A stretch of 64,000 nt of DNA from Hyunsoonleella aestuarii (GCF_006148925.1 NZ_VAWB01000002.1:434001-498000), one strand, 5' to 3'; shown: positions 10,061-19,417, numbered from the stretch's first letter. Translations and numbers: made by a program. The notes: generated from the letters alone by a model not told the origin.

Positions 10061-11180
10061 ATGGAATATCTTTTCTAAAAGTACATCGTTTTTTATAAAT
10101 AATTGGATTAAAATTTCTCCATAGTTTATTTATAGCTGCATTATCTGCTAATTCTGGAGTTCGAATACATTCAATTATTCCTTTTTCTGTAAAAGTATTA
10201 TGAAACTCATTAAATATTATGGCATGTACTCCTTTTTGCTGGTATTCTGGGTGTACTCCAATTAAGTAAAACGCTACCTTTTTACTATGTTTTTTTGCAT
10301 GTAGCAAATGTTTTATACCAAAAGGAAATAGTTTTCCTTTCATTTTTTGTAATGCTTGAGCAAAAGAGGGCATTACTATACCAAATGCCACTAATTCATC
10401 ATTTTCATCAACAACAAACTTTATATATTCAGGGTTAATAAACCCTAAGAATTTCTTTTTGAAATAATCTTTTTGAATATCAGTAATAGCGACAAATGAA
10501 GATAAGGAAGCATAGCTTTGGTTGAAAAGATCAAACATTTTATCTGCATACGGCATTACTTCTTTTGTTTTTTTAAAGTAAAGAGGTCTTAGTTTATAAC
10601 GTTTTTTAATAATTTCTTGAATACGTGAAAAGTTTTCTCTTTTAATATCAACAAAAGCGTGTTTATGCTCTAGATATTCTTTTTCAACTCTATAACCTAA
10701 TTTTTTAAAATGTTCTGCATAGTAGGGGTGATTGTACCAAGTAATCATAGTGCCTATGTGATCAAATCCTTCAGTTAGTACGCCAACTTTATCTAAATTT
10801 GAAAAACCTATTGGACCTTCAATAAATTCTAAATTATTCTTTGTTCCAATTTCTAAAACTTTATCAAGTAGCTTTTTAGTTACTTCTATATCATCGATCA
10901 CATCAAACCAACCAAAGCGCATTTTGCGTTGGTTTTGGTTTTTAACTTCAAGCCAATTGATAATTGCAGCAACCCTTCCTACCACTTTATTTTCCTTATA
11001 TGCCAAGAAAAGTGTAGCCTCTGCATCATTAAATACAGGGTTTTCTTTTTTGTTAAAAGTTTTTATTTCTTGACTTATAATTGGCGGAACCCAATATTTA
11101 GAATCTTTGTATAGCGTAAAAGGAAACTTAACAAATGTTTTTAATTCCTTTTTAGTATTTACTTCTTTTAGTGTAATCAT
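10059..11180 (-). CDS. GNAT-superfamily acyltransferase, function unassigned; candidate lipid N-acyltransferase
   Basis: A 373-residue protein. It has an N-terminal GNAT-like half (YKENKVVGRVAAIIN, then GPIGFSNLDKVGVLTEGFD) and a C-terminal half with FYLIGVHPEYQQKGVHAIIF, which resembles the acetyl-CoA-binding V-x-P-x-x-Q/R-x-x-G motif. It is longer than simple N-acetyltransferases. It is convergent with the oxoamine synthase gene and 23 bp downstream of an outer-membrane protein gene, with which it is probably cotranscribed. The bacterial ceramide synthase found in Caulobacter is also annotated as a GNAT protein near its serine palmitoyltransferase gene, so N-acylation of a sphingoid-like base is a plausible inference. 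No catalytic proof is visible. Confidence 0.75.
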   Translation of the reverse strand: MITLKEVNTKKELKTFVKFPFTLYKDSKYWVPPIISQEIKTFNKKENPVFNDAEATLFLAYKENKVVGRVAAIINWLEVKNQNQRKMRFGWFDVIDDIEVTKKLLDKVLEIGTKNNLEFIEGPIGFSNLDKVGVLTEGFDHIGTMITWYNHPYYAEHFKKLGYRVEKEYLEHKHAFVDIKRENFSRIQEIIKKRYKLRPLYFKKTKEVMPYADKMFDLFNQSYASLSSFVAITDIQKDYFKKKFLGFINPEYIKFVVDENDELVAFGIVMPSFAQALQKMKGKLFPFGIKHLLHAKKHSKKVAFYLIGVHPEYQQKGVHAIIFNEFHNTFTEKGIIECIRTPELADNAAINKLWRNFNPIIYKKRCTFRKDIP

Positions 11181-11203
11181 ATAAAAATGATAGATTGTGA
11201 CAT

Positions 11204-12223
11204 TTAATTATCGTCAAAATCTGTGTCTTTTCTTTTTTGTTTCTTTTTTTCGCTAGAATCCGAATTCTTGTTCTTTTTAGTTTTATTACGTCTTGCTTGT
11301 CGTTTACCTTCTTCTTTTGCCGACCCTCCGTTATCAATATCTTCGTTTTCCTTGTCTTTATGAAAATCGAATCTATAAGAAGCTCCAAAATTAACGCTAA
11401 ATACAGAAGGTGTATCTTTTGTGTTAAATGTTAAGGCTGTGTCTAACTGAAAATCTTTACCCCATAAATAGGCACCACCAAAGCGTAATAAATTATCGGC
11501 ATAAAAGTCACTTTTAATTCCTTGAGTTTCACCAAATATCACCCACTTTGGGTTAAATGAATGTGTTAAGGTTATTATGTATTGAAAATCGGATTGATCT
11601 GTTCCTATTCTATCCTTTATTAAATTAAGGACCAATACCCATCCACCGGCAAAATTATTTTGGGAAGCAATCATTACTTTCGGGCTGAAACCTTCTATTT
11701 CAGGTGCCGTATATGGATTATTTTTAGTGTCAAAATTGGCTCCAACATAAACAGAAACTGCTGGAATTAAAGATTTCCACTTAAAACGATGGTTGGCGTG
11801 ATAACTATAAAGGTTGGGTTTGTCCTCTTCTGAGTTTTTATAAGGATCGAAAACTAAATATTTGGCGCCAATTGTTAAAAATTTAAAATTAGCTCGATCT
11901 TCATCAAAAGGCACACTTGATAAAAATGTCTTGGTGTCATTTTGGTAATTACCTTCAATATTTAATTCTAATTCTTCAAAAAATAAACCATAGCGCGCAC
12001 TGAAATCAACTCCAAAGCCATCTACTTCTGTGCTCAACGCTGGCGTGCGCTTTTCATTAATTATGTAAGGTCCAACCTCAAACTGTAGGACATTTGTCCC
12101 AACAGAAAAGGCGCTTCTTGAAACTCCAGGTCTATTTGAGTTTATAACATCGGTATATTGTCCAAAGCAAAGTGCAGTTAAAAGGCTAAAAAAAAGAATG
12201 CAAGTAGATTTGATAGGCTTCAT
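11204..12223 (-). CDS. Outer-membrane beta-barrel protein (transporter-like) with basic C-terminal tail
   Basis: A 339-residue exported protein with a signal peptide (residues about 1-21, ending LCFGQ). It has alternating beta-strand sequences ending in aromatic residues typical of an outer-membrane barrel, with the motif INSNRPGVSRSAF near the N-terminus as in the PF13557 (phenol MetA degradation/transporter) family. Residues from about 290 onward form a highly charged Lys/Arg/Glu/Asp tail (EEGKRQARRNKTKKNKN), which is unusual for a barrel and may sit in the periplasm. It is probably the first gene of a two-gene unit with the GNAT gene. Function unknown. Confidence 0.75.
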   Translation of the reverse strand: MKPIKSTCILFFSLLTALCFGQYTDVINSNRPGVSRSAFSVGTNVLQFEVGPYIINEKRTPALSTEVDGFGVDFSARYGLFFEELELNIEGNYQNDTKTFLSSVPFDEDRANFKFLTIGAKYLVFDPYKNSEEDKPNLYSYHANHRFKWKSLIPAVSVYVGANFDTKNNPYTAPEIEGFSPKVMIASQNNFAGGWVLVLNLIKDRIGTDQSDFQYIITLTHSFNPKWVIFGETQGIKSDFYADNLLRFGGAYLWGKDFQLDTALTFNTKDTPSVFSVNFGASYRFDFHKDKENEDIDNGGSAKEEGKRQARRNKTKKNKNSDSSEKKKQKRKDTDFDDN

Positions 12224-12354
12224 AGTTATGATTTTAAATGAAATCTGAATTTGTTTGTTTAATAGCGTTAATTAGTTTTGCTTAAGGGTTCTCAAATATA
12301 GATATTTTAATGATTTTTTATCATTTATGAACGTTTTTTAAGTTGATAGAATTG

Positions 12355-12362
12355 TATTTTTG
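12355..12362 (+). promoter_or_regulatory. Candidate -7 promoter element of the DUF4834 gene
   Basis: TATTTTTG matches TAnnTTTG and lies 27 bases before the start codon at 12390. No -33 TTG lies at the usual spacing. Confidence 0.4.
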
Positions 12363-12389
12363 TACTTAATTATTAATCAAAGTTAAATT

Positions 12390-12650
12390 ATGGGTTTATT
12401 AAGAACCATATTTATAATAGTTGTTGTTTGGTATTTGTTTAAGGTATTGGGGCGACTATTTGCGCCTTTTCTAATAAAATTTGCCGCTAAAAAGGCAGAG
12501 CAACGTTTTGGAGATCAATTTGGTCAGTTTCAAAAACAACAACAAGACACAGTCAAAAAGCCTGGAGAGGTTACTATTGATAAAATACCAAAGACAAAAA
12601 CTTCAAATAAAAATGTAGGCGACTATGTAGATTATGAAGAAATTGAATAG
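12390..12650 (+). CDS. DUF4834 family small membrane protein
   Basis: An 86-residue protein with one N-terminal hydrophobic helix (residues about 5-30, LRTIFIIVVVWYLFKVLG) followed by a Lys/Gln-rich cytoplasmic part. Size and pattern match the DUF4834 family of Bacteroidota, whose function is unknown. It lies 78 bp upstream of the YfhO gene in the same orientation, an arrangement suggesting one transcription unit with the envelope polysaccharide genes downstream. A TATTTTTG element lies just upstream. Confidence 0.75.
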   Translation: MGLLRTIFIIVVVWYLFKVLGRLFAPFLIKFAAKKAEQRFGDQFGQFQKQQQDTVKKPGEVTIDKIPKTKTSNKNVGDYVDYEEIE

Positions 12651-12728
12651 TATTAATTTACACTTTCAATTTATGTAATTCTTGAAAATTATAACTATTT
12701 TTCACAATCATTGTTTTAATACTTTTTT

Positions 12729-15179
12729 ATGCCATCTTCTGTTAAAAGATTCCTGATACACTTTTCGGTAATAATTGGATTCATAATAATTTCACTAGCA
12801 TACTTCAGTCCCGTTTTAAAAGGTAAACAAATATTTCAAAGTGATATTATGCAGTATATTGGGATGTCTAAGCAGCAAACCGATTTTAGAACTAATACAG
12901 GAGAGGAGACTTACTGGACCAATAGTGCCTTTGGAGGGATGCCAACCTATCAATTAGGAGCAAAATATCCGCATAATTACATAAAAAAGCTTGATTTAGC
13001 ATTGCGGTTTCTGCCAAGGCCAGCTGACTATTTGTTTCTATATCTATTAGGGTTTTATATCTTTTTACTAGTCTTGAAAGTAGATTTTAAATTGGCCATA
13101 TTAGGTGCTTTGGCATTTGGGTTTTCAACCTATTTGATTATAATTCTGGGTGTAGGACATAATAGTAAAGCACATGCTATTGCTTATATGCCATTGGTTT
13201 TAAGTGGTATTTTGTTAACTTTTAGAAAGCAATATATTTTAGGTTTTTTAACAACTGCATTGGCAATGGGACTAGAGTTGGTTGCAAACCATTTTCAAAT
13301 GACCTACTATTTAATGCTTTTAGTAATTGTTTTAGGTTTAGCTTACCTAATTGATGCTTATAAAAAGAAATTGTTACCTCATTATTTTAAGTCAATTGGG
13401 ATTTTAGTTGTTGCTGTTATGATTGGTATTGCGCTTAATGCAACAGGAATTATGGCAACTCAAGAATATGCAAAAGAAAGCACTCGTGGAAAAAGTGAGT
13501 TAACTATTAATCCCGATGGAAGTCCTAAGGAAGTTACTTCTGGTTTAGATAAAGAGTACATAACACAGTATAGCTATGGTATTTTGGAGTCCTTAAATTT
13601 GTACATACCAAGGTTTATGGGAGGAGGCAATGGGGAGAATGTTGGAAAAGATTCAAAAACCTATGAGGCATATAGAAAATTAGGAGCTAGCCCTAGCCAG
13701 GCATTGCAAGAGTCGAAGAGAGCTCCTTTATATTGGGGAAATCAACCCATAGTTGAGGCTCCTGCTTATGTTGGTGCCGTCGTATTGTTTTTATTTGTTT
13801 TGGGATTATTTTTGGCTAAAGGTCGCTTGAAATGGTGGTTGGTAGGAGGTATTTTGCTTTCATTATTATTGTCTTATGGCAAAAATCAACCTTTTGCTTT
13901 TATAACCGATTTATTTATAGACTATTTTCCGCTTTACAATAAGTTTAGAGCAATAACTTCAATTCAAGTTATTTTAGAATTATGTATTCCGGTATTGGCA
14001 GTTTTTGGAATATCACGTTTATTCAATGATTTTGACAAGAAAGATGAAAAACTTAAAGCATTAAAGTATTCGGCTTTAATTACTGCAGGATTGGCGTTAT
14101 TATTACTCGTTTTAAAATCATCATTTGATTTTGCTGGCGGAAGTGATAGTTTTTACAGGCAGAATTATGGACAAGCGTTTGTAGATGCTATTAAAGAGGA
14201 TAGGAAGGCCGTATTTACTTCCGACACAATAAGATCGCTTATTTTAGTATTACTAGCTGCAACGGCTTGTTTTATGTTTTTGAAGAACAAGTTGAAAGAA
14301 AAATGGTTAATGGTTAGTTTAGGAGTTTTGATTTTGTTCGATTTAATTGGGGTGGACAAACGATATGTTAATAACGATGATTTTATCTCAGCCATTCAAG
14401 TAAATAAGCCTTACACTGCAAATTCTGCTGATAAAGATATCTTAAAAGACACAACTCATTTTAGAGTGTTTGATATTGTTTCGTCTGGAGCTCGAGCTTC
14501 ATATTTTCATAATTCACTTAATGGTTATCATGCTGCAAAACTTAAACGCTATGAGGATGTTTTTGAATTTCATATTAGACAGAATAATATTAATGTACTT
14601 AACATGCTTAATACTAAGTATATTTTAGTGCAAGATGAGGAAGGGAAACCCATGGCGTATTATAATGAAGAGGTAAATGGCAATGCTTGGTTTGTAAAGG
14701 AATTAGAAAAAGTTAGTTCTGCAAATGATGAAATAAAGTTATTAGATAGCTTAGATACTAAAACTAAAGCAATTTATACTTATCAATCATCAAGAGATAT
14801 TGATAGAGAAGTGTCAAAGTCTCCAAAAGAAGCATTTAAAATAGATTCACTTGCACACATAACACTTAAAGAAGTAAAACCTAACTACTTAAAATACGAG
14901 TCTAACAACTCTAATGATGGATTTGCAGTATTTTCTGAAGTCTATTATGGTAATGGTTGGAAGACTTTTATTGATGGGGGAAAAGCATCACACATGCGTG
15001 TTAATTATACCTTACGAGGTATGCATGTACCTTCAGGTAAGCATATAATTGAATTCAGATTTGATCCAAATGTTGTTAAAACCGGGAGTAAAATTGCATT
15101 AGCAAGTTCAGTTTTATTTGGAATACTGCTTCTTGCGGGTATATTTTATGAGTTTAAAAAGCGAAATAAAAGTGCGTAA
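12729..15179 (+). CDS. YfhO family multi-spanning membrane protein
   Basis: An 816-residue integral membrane protein with about a dozen hydrophobic helices in the first two thirds, a soluble C-terminal domain and a last helix near the C-terminus. The early loop QSDIMQYIGMSKQQTDFR and the FGGMPTYQLGAKYP motif are characteristic of flavobacterial YfhO-family proteins, which resemble GT-C-type glycosyltransferases. A role in glycosylating an envelope polymer is plausible but not shown. The next gene, a glycosyltransferase, starts within its last 32 bases, so the two are translationally coupled. Confidence 0.85.
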   Translation: MPSSVKRFLIHFSVIIGFIIISLAYFSPVLKGKQIFQSDIMQYIGMSKQQTDFRTNTGEETYWTNSAFGGMPTYQLGAKYPHNYIKKLDLALRFLPRPADYLFLYLLGFYIFLLVLKVDFKLAILGALAFGFSTYLIIILGVGHNSKAHAIAYMPLVLSGILLTFRKQYILGFLTTALAMGLELVANHFQMTYYLMLLVIVLGLAYLIDAYKKKLLPHYFKSIGILVVAVMIGIALNATGIMATQEYAKESTRGKSELTINPDGSPKEVTSGLDKEYITQYSYGILESLNLYIPRFMGGGNGENVGKDSKTYEAYRKLGASPSQALQESKRAPLYWGNQPIVEAPAYVGAVVLFLFVLGLFLAKGRLKWWLVGGILLSLLLSYGKNQPFAFITDLFIDYFPLYNKFRAITSIQVILELCIPVLAVFGISRLFNDFDKKDEKLKALKYSALITAGLALLLLVLKSSFDFAGGSDSFYRQNYGQAFVDAIKEDRKAVFTSDTIRSLILVLLAATACFMFLKNKLKEKWLMVSLGVLILFDLIGVDKRYVNNDDFISAIQVNKPYTANSADKDILKDTTHFRVFDIVSSGARASYFHNSLNGYHAAKLKRYEDVFEFHIRQNNINVLNMLNTKYILVQDEEGKPMAYYNEEVNGNAWFVKELEKVSSANDEIKLLDSLDTKTKAIYTYQSSRDIDREVSKSPKEAFKIDSLAHITLKEVKPNYLKYESNNSNDGFAVFSEVYYGNGWKTFIDGGKASHMRVNYTLRGMHVPSGKHIIEFRFDPNVVKTGSKIALASSVLFGILLLAGIFYEFKKRNKSA

Positions 15180-16449
15180 AAAAGCACTCATTATAACTTA
15201 TTATTGGCCACCTGCTGGTGGTCCTGGGGTACAGCGTTGGTTAAAATTTGTAAAATATTTACCTGATTTTAATATTGAACCAATTGTTTATATTCCAGAA
15301 AATCCTAATTATTCCATAGTTGATAAAAGTTTGTTAGAAGACGTTTCTGCTGAGTTAGAAATTATTAAACACCCTATAAAAGAGCCTTATAGGTTGGCTA
15401 GCTTTTTTTCAAAAGCATCTACTGATAAAATAAGCAAGGGTATTATTACCGAAACGAAAAAGCAAGGTTTATTAGAAAAATTAATGCTATGTGTTAGAGG
15501 GAATTTCTTTATTCCTGATGCTAGAAAAAATTGGATAAAACCCTCTGTTAATTATCTATTAAAATATATTTCTGAAAATAATATAGATACTATTATAACC
15601 ACAGGTCCTCCACATAGTTTGCATCTTATTGGTTTAAATTTAAAAGAAAGGCTAGGAGTGACGTGGTTAGCAGATTTTAGAGATCCATGGACAACAATTG
15701 GGTATCATAAACAATTAAATCTCGGAAAAAGAGCACAACAAAAACACAAAGTTTTAGAAAGTAAGGTTTTAAATGAAACTGACCAGGTGATTGTAACGAG
15801 CTATACAACTAAAAGTGAATTTGAAAAGTTAACACAAGTTCCAATTTCAGTTATTACTAACGGATACGACAAAGAATCAACTGGGAATTTGGAATTAGAT
15901 TCAAAGTTTACCATGGCTCATATAGGTTCTTTATTATCCAAAAGAAACCCGACTGTTTTATGGCAAGTGCTTTCAGAATTAATAAAAAGTAACAAAAGTT
16001 TTGCTGAAGATTTTCAGTTGAATTTAGTAGGTTCTCTAAGTGATGAAGTTGTTAGCACACTTCAGTCTTATGATTTAAGTGATTATTGTAATAATTTTGG
16101 TTATGTATCTCACAAAGAAGCAGTTAAATTTCAAAAAAATTCACAAGTATTATTATTAATCGAGATCGATTCAGAAGAAACGAAATGCATCATTCCTGGA
16201 AAACTATTTGAATATATGGTCTCAAATAGGCCAATTCTGGCAATTGGACCTCAAGATTCTGATGTAGAAAAATTAATCAGAGAAACTAATACTGGGAATT
16301 ACTTCTTGTACGATAACTTGGAACCTTTAAAAAACACTATATTAAAGCATTACAATGCTTATAAAAAAGGTGAATTACAGTCTCATGCTATGGGGTTACA
16401 AAAGTATAGTAGAAAGGCTTTAACAAAATCATTGGCTGAATTAATTTAA
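15148..16449 (+). CDS. Glycosyltransferase family 4-like protein
   Basis: A 433-residue GT-B-fold protein. The N-terminal nucleotide-binding half starts ALIITYYWPPAGGPGVQRW, contains ITTGPPHSLHLIGLNL and ADFRDPWTT, and the C-terminal half has the donor-site loop CIIPGKLFEYMVSNRPILAIG. I place the start at the ATG 15148; a TTG at 15118 is in frame but lies deeper in the previous gene and adds residues the family does not need. The 32-bp overlap with YfhO and the 1-bp gap to the flippase indicate one operon. It probably transfers a sugar onto a lipid-linked glycan; donor and acceptor are unknown. Confidence 0.85.
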   Translation: MSLKSEIKVRKKALIITYYWPPAGGPGVQRWLKFVKYLPDFNIEPIVYIPENPNYSIVDKSLLEDVSAELEIIKHPIKEPYRLASFFSKASTDKISKGIITETKKQGLLEKLMLCVRGNFFIPDARKNWIKPSVNYLLKYISENNIDTIITTGPPHSLHLIGLNLKERLGVTWLADFRDPWTTIGYHKQLNLGKRAQQKHKVLESKVLNETDQVIVTSYTTKSEFEKLTQVPISVITNGYDKESTGNLELDSKFTMAHIGSLLSKRNPTVLWQVLSELIKSNKSFAEDFQLNLVGSLSDEVVSTLQSYDLSDYCNNFGYVSHKEAVKFQKNSQVLLLIEIDSEETKCIIPGKLFEYMVSNRPILAIGPQDSDVEKLIRETNTGNYFLYDNLEPLKNTILKHYNAYKKGELQSHAMGLQKYSRKALTKSLAELI

Positions 16450-16450
16450 A

Positions 16451-17905
16451 ATGGGAGTTGTTTTATCGCAATCAATAAAGAACACGATTACTACTTATAT
16501 AGGTTTTATTATTGGTGGAATAAACACACTGTTTCTATTTACAAACTTTGTAAGTGATGATTATTTCGGGTTAATTCAATATATTTTCTCAACAGCTGCT
16601 ATTATGATGCCACTAATGGCTTTTGGTGTTCACAATACAATAATTAAGTTTTATTCTTCATACAAAACAAGACATTCTCAAAATAGTTTTTTAACCCTTA
16701 TGCTTGCACTACCGATGTTTATAGCTATTCCTGTTGGATGTCTTGGTTATTTAAGTTTTGAAGTACTTAGTTCTTGGCTTTCTCAAAAGAATGCTATTAT
16801 TGAAGATTATATCTGGTTAATCTTCTTATCAGCTTTATTATTTGCCTATTTTGAAGTTTTCTACGCATGGAGCAAGGTCCAAATGCAAAGTGTATTTGGA
16901 AACTTTATGAAAGAGATCTTCCACCGAATGTGCACAACTATTCTGCTATTTTGTTTGTACTTAGAAATACTTAATGTTAATCAATTAATAGTTAGTATTG
17001 TTGGTGTTTATGCTTTGCGCATGATAGTGATGGCTTTATATGCCTTTAGTTTGAAATCACCTGTTTTAAGATTTAACCGACTGCCTAATTTTCAAAAAGT
17101 CATAAAGTATTCCGCCTTAATTATTATAGCAGGTTCTGTAGCAAATATCATTTTAGAAATAGATAAGTTTATGATAGGTCATTACATTCAAATAGAGAAT
17201 GTAGCTTATTATGCTGTCGCTATATATATAGCAATGGTTATTGGCGTACCTGCCCGTGCCATGCATCAAATTACAAGCCCGATAACGGCAAAACTTCTAA
17301 ATGAAAATGATAAAAGCGAATTAAAGGTGTTATATCAAAAAAGTTCATTAAGCTTATTTATTATAAGCGGCTTCATTTTTTTATTAATCGTTTTAAATAT
17401 TTCGGAATTATACCATTTAATACCCGAGAAATTCAGAGACGGTATTGTAGTTGTATTCTTAATAGGAATAGCAAAGCTTTCAGATAACGTATTAGGTAAT
17501 AATAATGCTATTTTATTTAATAGTGATTATTATAAAATGGTACTTCTTCTAGGATTGGGATTGGTTATATTAACCATTACATTAAATGCTTTATTTATTC
17601 CAATGTATGGTGTTTTAGGCGCTGCATATGCCACATTTATAGCAGTAATTATTTATAACGTAGCTAAAATATTATTTGTGAAGTATTTATTTAAAATGAT
17701 GCCTTTTACTGTAAACACTCTAAAAACACTGTTTCTCATAGTTGTAAGTTTTGGTTTATTTTATTTCTGGAATTTTTCTTTTCACCCTATTATTAATATT
17801 ATTCTTAAATCTTTAATATTAGTTGCGTTTTATGGTTTTATTGCACATTACTTAAAAATTTCGGATGATGTTTCTAGTCTTATAAAGAAAATTATAAACC
17901 TATAA
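16451..17905 (+). CDS. Oligosaccharide flippase family protein (Wzx-like)
   Basis: A 484-residue membrane protein with about 12-14 predicted hydrophobic helices and few charged residues in the helices, typical of the polysaccharide transport (MATE/MOP) superfamily. It starts one base after the glycosyltransferase stop, so the two are almost certainly cotranscribed. Likely role: moving a lipid-linked oligosaccharide across the inner membrane. It would work with the adjacent YfhO and glycosyltransferase proteins. No polymerase (Wzy) gene is recognised nearby, so the pathway is incomplete in this window. Confidence 0.85.
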   Translation: MGVVLSQSIKNTITTYIGFIIGGINTLFLFTNFVSDDYFGLIQYIFSTAAIMMPLMAFGVHNTIIKFYSSYKTRHSQNSFLTLMLALPMFIAIPVGCLGYLSFEVLSSWLSQKNAIIEDYIWLIFLSALLFAYFEVFYAWSKVQMQSVFGNFMKEIFHRMCTTILLFCLYLEILNVNQLIVSIVGVYALRMIVMALYAFSLKSPVLRFNRLPNFQKVIKYSALIIIAGSVANIILEIDKFMIGHYIQIENVAYYAVAIYIAMVIGVPARAMHQITSPITAKLLNENDKSELKVLYQKSSLSLFIISGFIFLLIVLNISELYHLIPEKFRDGIVVVFLIGIAKLSDNVLGNNNAILFNSDYYKMVLLLGLGLVILTITLNALFIPMYGVLGAAYATFIAVIIYNVAKILFVKYLFKMMPFTVNTLKTLFLIVVSFGLFYFWNFSFHPIINIILKSLILVAFYGFIAHYLKISDDVSSLIKKIINL

Positions 17906-17922
17906 TTTATAAAAAAAGAAAA

Positions 17923-17959
17923 CCCCACGAATTTGCTTTGAGGCAAACTTATCGCGGGG
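17923..17959. terminator. Strong hairpin terminator between convergent genes
   Basis: CCCCACGA pairs with TCGCGGGG (one mismatch), enclosing TTTGC/GCAAA. On the minus strand the hairpin is followed by TTTTCTTTTTTTAT, so it mainly terminates the gene at 17985-19244. It may also stop flippase transcripts. Confidence 0.8.
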
Positions 17960-17984
17960 CTTTCCAACTAACCAACCAAAACGG

Positions 17985-19244
17985 TTATGATCTTCTTCTT
18001 GAAGTAGATCTTGTATTGTTATTAGAAGAACTTCTACTTTGAGTTGCTCTAGATTTACTTGTTGAAGTTCTAGAAACCGATTTTTGTGTTGTTATTCTCG
18101 GTTGTCTTTGAGAACTTCTGTTTGCTACCTGAGCAGTTCTTCTGGTGCTGCTATTTTTATTATATGTACGAGAATTTGTTCTTCTTGGTTTATGGGTAAG
18201 CGAATTATTTCTAGATTGGGTTACAGCACTTTTTCTCGATCTTGAGTTATTAACGCTTGGTCTTACACTTTTATTATCACGAGAAGGTGTATTACTGCGT
18301 ATTATATTTCTGTTAGCATTGTTATTAATTCGTCTTGAATCTCGGGTTGCTAAATTGTTACTTCTTCTTGAATCCTGACTTCTTGCTACTTTTGTATTCG
18401 AACTTCTAGAAATTTTACTAGATATATTATTATCACGTCTTGATGTTCTACTAACAGCAGTATTATTAGTTCTTCTAGAACTTGTATTTGAACTAGCATA
18501 GCTTCGTCTTGATGAGGCTTGTCTATTTACTTGAGTTCTATTTCTATCGCTTCGGTTAACCGTAGCATAACGAGAATTTCTGGTTATACTGTTACCACGT
18601 CTACTTGCTACTGATGTTCTTGGTCTGTAATTATTATAGAACGGTCTGTTATACACATATCTTATTGGAGAATAAAATTGTCTGTATGGTCTATTATAAA
18701 CTACACAATAATTAAATGCAGGAACACCGTAGAAAACATGCCATGGTCTATACACATAATGTCTATTGTAAATATTTATAAATCCTGTGTAGTGTGAAAA
18801 ATTATTGAATCTGTTATAATGAACAAATAATCCACCTACACGAGAAACGCGACCGAAGTTATTGTAATGAATATTCACATTTCCAGCTTGAGAAATTCGT
18901 CCATAAAAATCGTAAAAAATTGGTGTATTCTCAATTTGAATTACAGCACCAAATTCATCATACTGTACATAGGCGTTATAGTTGTAACCTGAATTAAAAC
19001 TAATATTTGCATTTGGAGATCCAATGGAAACATTAATATTAGAACCGAAATAACGTTGGATGTTAAAATCGAACTGCCCATCTGGAAAAACAGAAAATTC
19101 AATTCCATTTTCTACAAATATGAAAGAATTACCGTAGCCACCATAAGTAATAGTGGTTGCATTAATATTGGTATTAACTGTTTCTGCATTAACTGTAAAC
19201 CCTGTTAGGAGTAAACCGGCTAATAAAAAGGCTATTTTTTTCAT
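17985..19244 (-). CDS. Exported protein with YD-like repeats and very long Ser/Arg-rich tail
   Basis: A 419-residue protein with a clean signal peptide (to about residue 20, VNA). Residues about 40-170 hold the block FVENGIEFSVFPDGQFDFN and then short repeats of the kind Y-x-x-x-G-R-(I/V)-S-x-x-G, such as YDFYGRISQAGN and YNNFGRVSRVGG. From about residue 205 to the end the sequence is dominated by Ser, Arg, Asn and Thr (for example SRRTNNTAVSRTSRRD), giving a strongly basic, probably disordered tail. It is paralogous to the next gene at 19444-20151. I do not recognise a function; binding to envelope polyanions (LPS, nucleic acid) is conceivable. Confidence 0.8.
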   Translation of the reverse strand: MKKIAFLLAGLLLTGFTVNAETVNTNINATTITYGGYGNSFIFVENGIEFSVFPDGQFDFNIQRYFGSNINVSIGSPNANISFNSGYNYNAYVQYDEFGAVIQIENTPIFYDFYGRISQAGNVNIHYNNFGRVSRVGGLFVHYNRFNNFSHYTGFINIYNRHYVYRPWHVFYGVPAFNYCVVYNRPYRQFYSPIRYVYNRPFYNNYRPRTSVASRRGNSITRNSRYATVNRSDRNRTQVNRQASSRRSYASSNTSSRRTNNTAVSRTSRRDNNISSKISRSSNTKVARSQDSRRSNNLATRDSRRINNNANRNIIRSNTPSRDNKSVRPSVNNSRSRKSAVTQSRNNSLTHKPRRTNSRTYNKNSSTRRTAQVANRSSQRQPRITTQKSVSRTSTSKSRATQSRSSSNNNTRSTSRRRS

Positions 19245-19387
19245 AATTGTAAAATTTAATTTGTGAATACATTTTACTGATTACAAACAGCGTGCCAAAA
19301 ATCAGAACCAAGATTCAACTGTTTGATTATCAGTTACTATAATAGTGAAATATATTTTAACTTTACTTATTTATAATTCCTCAAAAC

Positions 19388-19417
19388 AAAACTCGAAACC
19401 TAATGGCCTCGAGTTTT
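19388..19417 (-). terminator. Intrinsic terminator of the gene at 19444-20151
   Basis: AAAACTCGA (19388-19396) and TCGAGTTTT (19409-19417) form a perfect 9-bp stem with a 12-base loop. On the minus strand the hairpin is followed by GTTTTGA. It lies 27 bases downstream of the minus-strand stop codon. Confidence 0.7.

Noticed and set aside
11152-11434. Two short frames in the 3' part of the outer-membrane protein gene
   Set aside because: They overlap the Lys/Arg-rich tail of the real gene in other frames; their composition is a consequence of that tail.
15118-15147. TTG start of the glycosyltransferase at 15118
   Set aside because: The ATG at 15148 gives the normal family start and a smaller overlap with YfhO.
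18145-18378. Leu-rich plus-strand frame with repeated words, resembling a repeat array
   Set aside because: It is the complement of the Ser/Arg codons of the exported protein. The repeats are irregular codon runs, not a CRISPR or satellite.
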